Positions 43,070 through 50,426 of a stretch of DNA of 50,426 nucleotides are shown piece after piece. The notes beneath the pieces are model-generated. The model was not told the DNA's origin and did no database searches. It saw only the letters and a program-made list of their open reading frames with translations. The DNA is from an uncultured Gammaproteobacteria bacterium. Lineage in GTDB: Bacteria > Pseudomonadota > Gammaproteobacteria > Arenicellales > JAANXG01. The stretch is from the NCBI GenBank assembly GCA_947258495.1, contig CAMYIN010000047.1, positions 1 through 50,426 on the forward strand, in the 5' to 3' direction. A program made the position numbers and the translations under genes. How positions within the stretch are numbered: position 1 is the first letter of the stretch; the number at the start of each line of letters is the position of its first letter.

Positions 43070-44839
43070 ATGAGTAGAAATAGCCAATTTTTTCGGGTGA
43101 TGGTCCCAAGGGGCCGTGCTCTCAGGTGGTCGCTTGCGGCCTGTGGTGTGTGGCTGGTCGGGTGCGCGGCCAATCCCAAAGCCGTTGTCGAAGAACCCGA
43201 GCTGGAGGTCCAGACGGCGGAGAGCGAGACACAAACCGCTCTGCCGGCGGTCGAGCTGACGGCGGAACTGTTCTACGACATCCTCGTCGGAGAAATCGCG
43301 GTACAACGGGGGCACTTTTCGGAAGCCGCGCGACATCTCCACGGTGCCGCAAAGAGTTCGCGCGATTACCGGCTTGCAGAGCGCGCCAGTACCGTCGCGC
43401 TGCAGGCCAAGGAATACGAGCGGGCTCTACAGGCCGCACGATTGTGGTCGGAATTGCGGCCCGCCGACAGCAAGCCGTTACAAACCATAGGCACTATATT
43501 GATGGTGCAGCGCCGCCTCGACGCGGCGGAAAACCACTTTCAGGAGTTGATACAACGGGCCGGAGAGTCGGAGATCGGCATCGTCTATCGACAAATCGCC
43601 GAACAGCTGGCAGTTCACGGTGAATCCGAAGACGTGATGGGGTTGATGGACCGCCTGGTGCAGATGCATCCGGACAACGCCGACGCCTACTACGCCATGG
43701 CGTTCCTGGCCGACCGGCTCAAACAATCTGAGATCGTGTTCGGTGCGTTGAACCAGGCATTGGCGTTGCGTCCAGGTTGGCAGGAGGCGGCTCTCGCGAA
43801 ATTTTCATATTATATCTCGCAGCAGGACTTTGATGGGGCGAGTGGGTTCAGCGACGAGTTCTTGCGGGAATATCCCGGCGCCAACAAGATTCGTCTGCAC
43901 TACGCGCGCTACTTGATCGATCAAGAAAACCGTGAAGCGGCGCTGGAGAATTTCGAAATACTGGCGGAACGCGATCCCAAAAGCGTAGACGCGGTATTCG
44001 CCGCCGGCTTGCTGAGCGTGCAACTCGATCGATTCGAAGATGCCGAAAATTACCTGAAAAAAACGGTGGAACTGCGCCCCGACAACGATCAGGCCCGGCT
44101 CTATCTGGGTCAAATCGCCGCCGAGCGAAAGCAATACGATAAAGCGGCAAAATGGTATCAGGAGATAAGGAGCGAGAATCTTTTATTCGATGCTCAGGTG
44201 TCCCTGGCACGCGTGATCAGCAAACAAAGCGGATACGAAAAAGGTCTCGCTCATCTTGATTCCATGCATCCACGCAACGACGAGGAGCACGTGCGGCTGA
44301 TTCTGAGCAAAGAGCACGTATTGCGCGAAGCCAAGCGCCCCGCCGATGCGAAAACGCTGCTCGACGAAGGATTGCAGCAGTTTCCCGATAACACCGACCT
44401 GCTGTATGCGCGGGGTTTGCTGGCCGCGCAGCTCGACCTGCTGGTGTTGCACGAACAGGACATGCGCCGGCTGCTGGAAAAGGAACCGCAGAACGCCCAT
44501 GCATTGAACGCCCTCGGATACACCCTGGCGGATCAGACCGAGCGCTACCAGGAGGCGCTGGAATTGATCGATCAAGCGCTCAAGCTCAAGCCCGAGGACC
44601 CCTTTATTATGGACAGCATGGGTTGGGTGCAGTATCGACTGGGCAATCATCAACTTGCCATCGAGTACTTGGAGCGAGCGCTGGAAAAACGCGAAGACGC
44701 AGAGATTGCGGCCCATTTGGGTGAAGTGCTGTGGGTCATCGGCGAAAAGACACGCGCCGAAAAAGTCTTGAAACGGGCGCTGAAAAAATCCCCGGACAAC
44801 GACGTCCTGCTAACCACCATCGAAAAACTGAAACAGTGA
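43070..44839 (+). CDS. TPR-repeat lipoprotein
   Basis: 589 residues from the ATG at 43070. The signal peptide ends in the lipobox LVGC (Cys32). From residue 70 on there are some 12 TPR units, for example ALENFEILAERDPKSVDAVFAAGLLSVQLDRFEDAENYLKKTVELRPDNDQARLYLGQIAAERKQYDKAAKWYQ, ending with AHLGEVLWVIGEKTRAEKVLKRALKKSPDN. An outer-membrane scaffold role is likely. The same gene precedes lolB in Pseudomonas. Its stop overlaps the lolB GTG. Confidence 0.88.
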   Translation: MSRNSQFFRVMVPRGRALRWSLAACGVWLVGCAANPKAVVEEPELEVQTAESETQTALPAVELTAELFYDILVGEIAVQRGHFSEAARHLHGAAKSSRDYRLAERASTVALQAKEYERALQAARLWSELRPADSKPLQTIGTILMVQRRLDAAENHFQELIQRAGESEIGIVYRQIAEQLAVHGESEDVMGLMDRLVQMHPDNADAYYAMAFLADRLKQSEIVFGALNQALALRPGWQEAALAKFSYYISQQDFDGASGFSDEFLREYPGANKIRLHYARYLIDQENREAALENFEILAERDPKSVDAVFAAGLLSVQLDRFEDAENYLKKTVELRPDNDQARLYLGQIAAERKQYDKAAKWYQEIRSENLLFDAQVSLARVISKQSGYEKGLAHLDSMHPRNDEEHVRLILSKEHVLREAKRPADAKTLLDEGLQQFPDNTDLLYARGLLAAQLDLLVLHEQDMRRLLEKEPQNAHALNALGYTLADQTERYQEALELIDQALKLKPEDPFIMDSMGWVQYRLGNHQLAIEYLERALEKREDAEIAAHLGEVLWVIGEKTRAEKVLKRALKKSPDNDVLLTTIEKLKQ

Positions 44840-45498
44840 CCCGGCTTCGCTCCTGGCCGTCGCTGCATCTCTTAGCGGCGGTGGCGCTCACCGCGTGTGC
44901 GGTGAGCCCGCCACGGCCTCCCGCGGTCGATCCCGACGCCGCATGGCGTGTTCGCCTGGCGAGCACCGCTTCCCTTCGACAGTGGAAGATCAACGGCAAA
45001 TTGGGCGTGCGTACGCATCAGCGCGGCGGCCAGGCGACGATCGTCTGGGAGCGGCACGGCGACGACCACAGCATCAATCTGTACGGGCCGTTGGGGGGCG
45101 GGCGCATTGTCGTTTCTGAGACCGCAACCGGCGCCGAGCTGAAAAACAATAAAGACGAAACCTACTACGCCGACAACGCGGAGGAACTGCTCTACCGGGT
45201 GGCCGGCTGGCGCGTCCCGTTCGGCGCAATGAAGTATTGGATCCTCGGTTTGCCGGCGGCCGGGGAGCCGTTCGAGTCGGTCATCGACCCCTGGGGACGA
45301 CTCTCAGAGCTCCGGCAATTCGGCTGGGAAATACGGTTCATCGAGTACCGCCACTACGATGGCGTCGAATTGCCGCGCAAGGTGTTCCTCAGGGCCCTGA
45401 CCGAGCATCCTGCGGTTGCCGACCAGAACGAACTTAGCGAAGGCGAACGCGTGGAAGTCCGGCTTGTGATCAAGGCATGGTCCCTGACAGATACTTGA
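44836..45498 (+). CDS. lolB: Outer-membrane lipoprotein receptor LolB
   Basis: 220 residues from a GTG that overlaps the previous stop. The lipobox is LTAC (Cys21). WKINGKLGVRTHQRGGQATIVWERHGDDHSINLYGPLGGGRIVV and YWILGLPAAGEPFE...FGWEIRFIEYRHYDGVELPRKV are LolB family features. It accepts lipoproteins from LolA and inserts them in the outer membrane. It overlaps ispE by 22 bases. Confidence 0.95.
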   Translation: MTRLRSWPSLHLLAAVALTACAVSPPRPPAVDPDAAWRVRLASTASLRQWKINGKLGVRTHQRGGQATIVWERHGDDHSINLYGPLGGGRIVVSETATGAELKNNKDETYYADNAEELLYRVAGWRVPFGAMKYWILGLPAAGEPFESVIDPWGRLSELRQFGWEIRFIEYRHYDGVELPRKVFLRALTEHPAVADQNELSEGERVEVRLVIKAWSLTDT

Positions 45499-46349
45499 AG
45501 CGAGTCGAAGACGCGCGCCCGGGGTCCGGTCGCAGCTGGCCGGCGCCGGCTAAACTCAACTTATTTTTGCAGATCGTCGGTCGACGGGATGACGGGTACC
45601 ACGAACTGCAGACCGTGTTCCAGCTGCTCGACTACGGTGATGCGCTCGACTTTACGGTGCGCGAAGACGGTGACGTCTTGCGCCACGGGAACGACGGTAT
45701 CGCCGCGGCGGACGATATCTGTGTCCGCGCCGGCCACCTGCTCAAGCAGGTCTCCGGCAGCCAGTACGGTGTCGATATCCACATCTCCAAACGCTTGCCC
45801 ATCGGCGGCGGATTGGGCGGGGGCAGCTCCGACGCCGCGACCACTCTGCGCGCCCTCAACCGGCTCTGGAGCCTCGGTCTTTCCGTGGACGAGCTGTGCG
45901 CGATCGGTCTGCGGCTCGGCGCGGACGTACCGGTGTTCGTACGCGGCCGAACCGCCTGGGCCGAAGGCGTCGGCGAGCGCCTCACTCCCGTGGCTCTGCC
46001 GCCGCGCTGGTTCGTCGTCATCGTTCCTCCGATATCGGTGTCGACGGCGGCCGTATTTGCGCGCTACAAATTGACACCCGATACGCGCCCGATCACAATA
46101 CGCGACTTTCTCGCAGGCAGGGGTCGAAACGACCTGGAGGAGCTGGTCAGGAAGATCTACCCGGATGTCGACGCCGCATTGCGATGGCTCGGTCGATACG
46201 GTGCCGCGCGCATGACCGGGACGGGATCTTCGGTGTTTCTCGCAGTCGAGAGCGCGTCAAAAGGGCGGGAGATTCTGGACCGAAGACCCGCAACTTTTAA
46301 AGGTTTTGTGGCGCAGGGAATCGATGTCCATCCGCTCCTGGAGTCGTAG
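45477..46349 (+). CDS. ispE: 4-diphosphocytidyl-2-C-methyl-D-erythritol kinase
   Basis: 290 residues. GHMP kinase with WPAPAKLNLFLQIVGRRDDGYHELQTVFQLLDYGD at the N-terminus, the ATP loop LPIGGGLGGGSSDAATTL, and the C-terminal ARMTGTGSSVFLAVE glycine motif. It phosphorylates CDP-methylerythritol in the MEP isoprenoid pathway. It begins within the end of lolB and precedes tRNA-Gln. Confidence 0.96.
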   Translation: MVPDRYLKRVEDARPGSGRSWPAPAKLNLFLQIVGRRDDGYHELQTVFQLLDYGDALDFTVREDGDVLRHGNDGIAAADDICVRAGHLLKQVSGSQYGVDIHISKRLPIGGGLGGGSSDAATTLRALNRLWSLGLSVDELCAIGLRLGADVPVFVRGRTAWAEGVGERLTPVALPPRWFVVIVPPISVSTAAVFARYKLTPDTRPITIRDFLAGRGRNDLEELVRKIYPDVDAALRWLGRYGAARMTGTGSSVFLAVESASKGREILDRRPATFKGFVAQGIDVHPLLES

Positions 46350-46372
46350 ACGCGTGCACTACCCCTGACAAC

Positions 46373-46447
46373 TGGGGTGTAGCCAAGCGGTAAGGCACCG
46401 GATTTTGATTCCGGCATTCGCAGGTTCGAATCCTGCCACCCCAGCCA
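46373..46447 (+). tRNA. tRNA-Gln (anticodon TTG)
   Basis: The acceptor arm TGGGGTG (46373-46379) pairs with CACCCCA (46437-46443). The anticodon stem CCGGA/TCCGG carries the loop TTTTGAT with anticodon TTG, reading CAA. The T-arm GCAGGTTCGAATCCTGC is standard, and CCA is encoded at 46445-46447 after discriminator G. It sits between ispE and prs, as in many gammaproteobacteria. Confidence 0.97.
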
Positions 46448-46470
46448 GATTTGAAGATTGAGTAAGCCTA

Positions 46471-47430
46471 GTGCCGAGCGATAATTTAACCATATTCACC
46501 GGTAATGCCAATCCGGCGCTGGCACAGAAGGTCGCGCGCTATCTGGGCGTTCCTTTGGGAAAAGCGCAAGTCGGCCGCTTCAGCGACGGCGAGGTTATGG
46601 TGGAAGTGATGGAAAACGTGCGCGAGCGGGACGTCTTCATCATTCAACCGACCTGCGCCCCCAGCAACGACAATTTAATGGAATTGCTGGTGCTGCTCGA
46701 CGCCATGAATCGAGCTTCGGCGCAACGCGTGACGGCGGTGATACCGTATTTCGGCTACGCCCGCCAGGACCGTCGGCCGCGCACCGCGCGTGTGGCGATA
46801 ACCGCGAAGCTGGTGGCGAGCATGATCTGCACCGCCGGCGCCGACCGGGTGTTGACCATGGATCTGCACGCCGATCAGATACAGGGTTTTTTCGACATAC
46901 CCGCCGATAACATCTACGCTTCTCCGGTTCTCTGGGGCGAGCTATGGAAAAACGAGAACCACCGGCCTGAAGATCTGCTGGTCGTGTCGCCGGACGTGGG
47001 CGGCGTCGTTCGGGCGCGGGCGATGGCGAAACATCTCGGCGCCGACCTTGCCATCATTGACAAACGCCGGCCGAAGGCGAATGAGGCCAAGGTCATGCAT
47101 ATCATCGGCGAGGTTGAAGGCCGGATCTGCGTGCTGCTGGACGATATGGTCGATACCGCCAACACCCTGTGCGAAGCGGCCGGGGCGTTGAAACAGGCCG
47201 GCGCCATTCGTGTGCTGGCTTACAGCACGCATGCGGTGTTGTCCGGATCCGCGGTATCACGCATAGAGACGTCACAATTGGACGAGGTCGTGGTCACGGA
47301 CACGATACCGTTGAACGAACAAGCGGAACGATGCGCCAAGATCCGGCAGCTCAGCATTTCTGAGCTGCTGGGCGAGGCGATAAGGCGCATTGCCGATGGC
47401 GACTCGGTGAGTTCGCTGTTTTTGGAATAA
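46471..47430 (+). CDS. prs: Ribose-phosphate pyrophosphokinase
   Basis: 319 residues from a GTG at 46471. Class I PRPP synthetase: [74 protein letters not shown], and the PRPP loop [13 protein letters not shown]. It supplies PRPP for nucleotides, histidine, tryptophan and NAD. It follows tRNA-Gln and precedes rplY. Confidence 0.97.
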   Translation: MPSDNLTIFTGNANPALAQKVARYLGVPLGKAQVGRFSDGEVMVEVMENVRERDVFIIQPTCAPSNDNLMELLVLLDAMNRASAQRVTAVIPYFGYARQDRRPRTARVAITAKLVASMICTAGADRVLTMDLHADQIQGFFDIPADNIYASPVLWGELWKNENHRPEDLLVVSPDVGGVVRARAMAKHLGADLAIIDKRRPKANEAKVMHIIGEVEGRICVLLDDMVDTANTLCEAAGALKQAGAIRVLAYSTHAVLSGSAVSRIETSQLDEVVVTDTIPLNEQAERCAKIRQLSISELLGEAIRRIADGDSVSSLFLE

Positions 47431-47465
47431 TGATGCACACGATGAATTGAGCAGGAGAACGATCA

Positions 47466-48146
47466 ATGAGCACAGCTTTCGAATTGAACGCGGAAACCCG
47501 CGATCAGACCGGCACCAGCGCAATTCGGCGTATACGGCGCGGCGGCAAAGTGCCGGCGGTGATATACGGCGCCGGTAAGGACAACCAGAACCTTCTGCTC
47601 GACCATCTCGAAGTACTGCGGAATCTTGAGGTCGAGTCGTTCTATTCGGCGATCATCACGATCAAGACCTCGGGCGCAGACGAACAGGCGATCGTCCGTG
47701 ATGTGCAGATGCATCCCTATAAACCGCAGGTGCTGCATCTTGATTTTCAGCGCGTCAGCGCAACCGAAGAACTGCGTATCAACGTACCGTTGCACTTCCT
47801 GGGCGAGGACACTGCACCCGGCGTCAAGATGCAAGGCGGCATCATGTCTCACTTGTTGAACGACGTAGAAATTACCTGTCTGCCGAGCGCTCTACCGGAA
47901 TATCTCGAGGTGGACGTCTCGCAACTTGACCTGCACGACTCCGTGAAATTGAGCGATATCAAACTTCCGGAGGGTGTTGAACTGGTCGCCCTGGCGCACG
48001 GCGGCGAAGATCAAGCGGTGGCGACAGTGTTGGCGCCGAAGGTGGCCGAACTGGAAGAGGCCGAGGAGGTCGAAGAGCTGGAGGCTGTGGAAGGCGAGGT
48101 TCCCGAAGAGGAGGCGGCAGCAGAAGAGCCGAGCGAAAAGGAATAG
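47466..48146 (+). CDS. rplY: Ribosomal protein bL25, Ctc long form
   Basis: 226 residues. The N-terminal 95 residues are the 5S-rRNA-binding L25 domain (FELNAETRDQTGTSAIRRIRRGGKVPAVIYGAG...IVRDVQMHPYKPQVLHLDFQRV). The rest is the TL5/Ctc beta domain (INVPLHFLGEDTAPGVKMQGGIMSHLLNDVEITCLPSALPEYLEVDVSQLDLHDSVKLSDI) with a long acidic tail of Glu and Ala. The Shine-Dalgarno GCAGGAG lies before the ATG. Confidence 0.96.
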   Translation: MSTAFELNAETRDQTGTSAIRRIRRGGKVPAVIYGAGKDNQNLLLDHLEVLRNLEVESFYSAIITIKTSGADEQAIVRDVQMHPYKPQVLHLDFQRVSATEELRINVPLHFLGEDTAPGVKMQGGIMSHLLNDVEITCLPSALPEYLEVDVSQLDLHDSVKLSDIKLPEGVELVALAHGGEDQAVATVLAPKVAELEEAEEVEELEAVEGEVPEEEAAAEEPSEKE

Positions 48147-48215
48147 CGGCCCGACCGCCCTGGATTGGCCGGCAGGCAAGCGCTTCCCGACGTCATTTTC
48201 GATTGCCCGTATTTG

Positions 48216-48818
48216 GTGGCGGATCCCATCGCAGCCATCGTCGGCTTGGGAAACCCCGGGCCGCGCTATGCGGAAACCCGGCACAACGCCGGCTATGCAT
48301 TCCTGGTCGCGGTCGCCGGAGACCTCGGTGCCGAACTGCGCCCCGAGCAACGCTTCCGGGGATGGACCGCCCGCGGTCAGGTCGACGGTCACCCGGTTCG
48401 ACTGCTGGCGCCACAGACCTTCATGAACCGCAGCGGTTCGTCGGTCGCCGAGTTCGTGCGGTTCTTCAAGATTCCTCTGCACCAGGTATTGATCGCGCAC
48501 GACGACCTCGACTTGGCGCCCGGTGTGGTTCGGGTCAAGGTCGGGGGCGGGCACGGTGGGCACAACGGACTGCGGGACATCATCAACCACTTGGGCGCGC
48601 CGGACTTCGTACGAGTACGTATCGGCATCGGCCATCCGGGATCCAGCAGTCAGGTGACCAGTTACGTGCTGCAACCTCCGACGCCGGAGGAAAAAGAGCG
48701 CATCAATGACTCCATTCAGGCGGCGAGGCAAGAGCTGCCGAAGATCGTGCGAGGCGATTTCGAGCTGGCCATGAACAGCTTGCACAGCCCAAACCGAGAA
48801 GCGCCGGACCCGGATTAA
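48216..48818 (+). CDS. pth: Peptidyl-tRNA hydrolase
   Basis: About 200 residues from a GTG at 48216; the frame also allows starts at 48165 or 48213, and no strong Shine-Dalgarno decides. IVGLGNPGPRYAETRHNAGYAF holds the catalytic histidine and Asn, TFMNRSGSSV, HDDLDLAPG and GGGHGGHNGLRDI complete the active site. It releases tRNA from stalled peptidyl-tRNA. It stands between rplY and ychF. Confidence 0.95.
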   Translation: MADPIAAIVGLGNPGPRYAETRHNAGYAFLVAVAGDLGAELRPEQRFRGWTARGQVDGHPVRLLAPQTFMNRSGSSVAEFVRFFKIPLHQVLIAHDDLDLAPGVVRVKVGGGHGGHNGLRDIINHLGAPDFVRVRIGIGHPGSSSQVTSYVLQPPTPEEKERINDSIQAARQELPKIVRGDFELAMNSLHSPNREAPDPD

Positions 48819-48824
48819 TTCTTA

Positions 48825-49916
48825 ATGGGATTTCGTTGCGGCATCGTCGGGCTTCCCAACGTCGGCAAATCGACCTTGTTCAACGCCCTCACCAACGCGG
48901 CTATCGATGCGGAAAACTATCCGTTCTGCACCATAGAGCCCAACGTCGGCATTGTACCGGTGCCGGATCCGCGCCTCGCCGCCGTTGCCGCGATAGCGCG
49001 TCCGCTGCGTGTGGTGCCGACCACCATCGAATTCGTCGATATCGCCGGGCTCGTTGCCGGCGCCTCGAAGGGCGAGGGTCTTGGCAATAAGTTCCTCGCC
49101 CATATCCGGGAAGTGGATGCCATAGCCCATGTGGTGCGTTGCTTTGCGGACAGAAATGTCGCCCACGTGTCGGGTGACGTAGACCCCGGCAGCGATATCG
49201 AGATCATCAACACCGAACTGATGCTCGCCGATCTCGATACCGTCGACCGTGCCCTGGCTAGAGCGGAAAAGGCCTCCAAGGCGGGCGACAAGCAGCAGAT
49301 CAAATTGGGCGCGATGTTGAATCGAATACACCGGCATCTGGACGGTGGACACGGTCTGCGCACACTGCCGCTGAATAGAGAGGAGGAACTGTCGGTCAAG
49401 CCGTTGTGCCTATTGACCGCCAAGCCCACGTTGTACATCGCCAACGTCGACGAGGACGAGTTCGACAACAATCCTTATTCGGACGCCGTGCGGGAAATCG
49501 CTGTCGCCGAGAATGCGGAAGTTGTGCCGATATGCGCCAAGATTGAAGCCGAGATCGCCGAATTGGACGACGAAGGCAAGAAGGAGTTTCTGGCCGAAAT
49601 CGGTCAGGAAGAGCCGGGGCTGCATCGCGTCATCCGGGCCGGCTATCGATTGTTGGGACTGCAGACGTTTTTTACCGTCGGGCCCAAAGAAGCCCGGGCC
49701 TGGACGGTGCGCGCCGGTGCGACGGCACCGAGGGCGGCGGGGGTCATCCATACCGACTTTGAGCGCGGGTTCATTCGCGCGGAGGTCATCGATCATCGCG
49801 ACTACCTCGCGTGCGGGGGCGAACAGGGCGCGAAGGATGCGGGTAAAATGCGTTTGGAGGGAAAGGATTACGTCGTGCGGGACGGAGACGTGATTTATTT
49901 TCGATTCAACGTCTAG
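48825..49916 (+). CDS. ychF: Ribosome-binding ATPase YchF
   Basis: 363 residues. [20 protein letters not shown] (P-loop), [31 protein letters not shown] and a NxxE nucleotide motif (YIANVDEDE) are Obg-family marks with YchF ATP preference. A coiled-coil insertion ([22 protein letters not shown]) and the C-terminal TGS domain ending in [12 protein letters not shown] are present. It is an oxidative-stress regulator in E. coli. It begins 6 bp after pth. Confidence 0.97.
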   Translation: MGFRCGIVGLPNVGKSTLFNALTNAAIDAENYPFCTIEPNVGIVPVPDPRLAAVAAIARPLRVVPTTIEFVDIAGLVAGASKGEGLGNKFLAHIREVDAIAHVVRCFADRNVAHVSGDVDPGSDIEIINTELMLADLDTVDRALARAEKASKAGDKQQIKLGAMLNRIHRHLDGGHGLRTLPLNREEELSVKPLCLLTAKPTLYIANVDEDEFDNNPYSDAVREIAVAENAEVVPICAKIEAEIAELDDEGKKEFLAEIGQEEPGLHRVIRAGYRLLGLQTFFTVGPKEARAWTVRAGATAPRAAGVIHTDFERGFIRAEVIDHRDYLACGGEQGAKDAGKMRLEGKDYVVRDGDVIYFRFNV

Positions 49917-49986
49917 CCCGGTCTCGCATTGACAACATAGTGCAACCAACTCAAAATCCCACGCCCACGCAAGCGCAACGGCAAAT

Positions 49987-50063
49987 GGCTATGTAGCTCA
50001 GGTGGTTAGAGCACGGCACTCATAATGCCGGTGTCGGTGGTTCGAGTCCACCCATAGCCACCA
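49987..50063 (+). tRNA. tRNA-Met (anticodon CAT, elongator type)
   Basis: The acceptor GGCTATG (49987-49993) pairs with CATAGCC (50053-50059), the anticodon stem CGGCA/TGCCG holds CTCATAA with CAT, and the T-arm and encoded CCA (50061-50063) are complete. The first base pair is intact (G-C), unlike initiator tRNA, so it is elongator Met. The recombinase remnant begins 15 bp after it, suggesting the tRNA 3' end served as an attachment site. Confidence 0.95.
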
Positions 50064-50077
50064 AGTTTATCAATAGC

Positions 50078-50281
50078 TTACGACACATTTTTCCCTGCCT
50101 GTCGATCACCGGTGTGACCAAAGTGTGACCGACTTCCATCCAAAATCGCGACCGCGGCGCGCACATTATCCGGTGCCAGGTGCGCGTACTTCTCCGTCAT
50201 GGCCACCGTGGTGTGCCCGAGCAAGTCGCGCACCTCCGGCAGCGGCACACCGCTGCTCACCAGCCAGGCGGCAGTCGTATG
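50078..50281 (-). pseudogene. Tyrosine recombinase (phage-type integrase), C-terminal remnant
   Basis: The minus strand reads HTTAAWLVSSGVPLPEVRDLLGHTTVAMTEKYAHLAPDNVRAA to a stop. This is the integrase C-terminus from the histidine of the R-x-x-H box, through LGH, to the catalytic tyrosine in EKYAHL. Upstream, similarity ends exactly where the 34-bp palindrome begins, and a stop follows in frame, so the catalytic arginines are lost. The piece next to tRNA-Met is the broken end of an integrated element. Confidence 0.75.
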
Positions 50282-50312
50282 CTTCTTATGCCGAGCTCGG
50301 CATAAGAAGCAT
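50279..50312. repeat. Perfect 34-bp palindrome at the integrase break
   Basis: ATGCTTCTTATGCCGAG (50279-50295) is followed directly by its exact reverse complement (50296-50312). Its outer edge coincides with the last recognisable integrase codon. It looks like two inverted recombinase sites placed head to head or a mobile-element end. Confidence 0.85.
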
Positions 50313-50417
50313 TATTCCGAGTTCCGGATTATTCCGAGTGTGGATAGTTCGGCTGTGATGATGCTCTTTATTGTCAGCAAGTTAGGCCACAGAGTAGTGC
50401 TTGATTACTCGGCATAA
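50286..50417. repeat. Cluster of five TTAT(G/T)CCGAG repeats
   Basis: The 10-mer TTATGCCGAG occurs at 50286-50295 (plus), 50296-50305 (minus) and 50408-50417 (minus). TTATTCCGAG occurs at 50312-50321 and 50329-50338 (plus), inside a 17-bp tandem unit (50311-50327 and onward). Five copies in 132 bp with mixed direction resemble subterminal binding sites of a recombinase or transposase. No gene is seen in 50282-50426. Confidence 0.7.
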
Positions 50418-50426
50418 TCAGGATCT

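Overview
The window is a contiguous stretch of a gammaproteobacterial chromosome, GC-rich by eye and densely coded. No genus can be named from it. The gene order repeats blocks known from Pseudomonas and relatives: ftsY-ftsE-ftsX-rpoH beside an M16 protease pair, rsmD, coaD and mutM; argH beside an AlgZ/AlgR-type two-component system and hemC-hemD-hemX-hemY; lptM-lysA; prmC-prfA-hemA opposite a TPR lipoprotein, lolB, ispE, tRNA-Gln, prs, rplY, pth and ychF. The Allochromatium-type 2[4Fe-4S] ferredoxin next to coaD fits a purple-sulfur-like or other deep-branching gammaproteobacterium, but that is inference.

Layout. 1-2702 (minus): argG, a small membrane protein and two glycosyltransferases of the TIGR04283/TIGR04282 pair, the last cut by the window edge. 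2957-7583 (plus): a 31-residue membrane peptide, a PuuD-like membrane protein, argD and argF, an FbpC-type ABC ATPase and a secreted TPR-like protein. 7615-8164: a WYL-like gene preceded by two LytTR-type direct repeats. 8267-11783 (minus): ftsY-ftsE-ftsX-rpoH, with a perfect CIRCE element in the rpoH promoter, inside the 3' end of ftsX. 11932-16010 (plus): M16 pair, rsmD, coaD, ferredoxin. 16100-20160: dynamin-like GTPase, mutM and an iron-sulfur flavin reductase. 20141-24412 (minus): hemC-hemD-hemX-hemY. 24533-27922: a thioredoxin-like gene (plus), then an AlgR-like regulator and two LytS/AlgZ-type sensors (minus).

27923-28312 is the richest non-coding stretch. It holds a palindrome at the sensor-operon start, a minus-strand promoter, a roughly 100-nt structured RNA ending in a strong intrinsic terminator, and a LytTR-type box. 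28313-37852: argH, lptM, lysA, aroE, gor, prlC, a DUF4124-glutaredoxin protein, and xthA running without a stop into a convergent thioesterase. 37807-42896 (minus): a CstA-like carrier, then hemA-prfA-prmC. 43070-50063 (plus): TPR lipoprotein, lolB, ispE, tRNA-Gln, prs, rplY, pth, ychF, tRNA-Met. 50078-50426: remains of a tyrosine recombinase next to tRNA-Met, broken at a 34-bp palindrome that opens a cluster of short repeats, probably the end of a mobile element that continues past the window.

Most genes are housekeeping: arginine and lysine synthesis, haem synthesis from glutamyl-tRNA and porphobilinogen, cell division, translation and envelope assembly. The best candidate for something undescribed is the sensor/regulator locus at 25.0-28.3 kb. 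It has two sensors, one with a damaged ATP site, a single LytTR regulator, a terminated RNA upstream of the operon, and matching LytTR boxes both there and 20 kb away before the WYL gene. The CIRCE-controlled rpoH and the repeat cluster at the right end come next.
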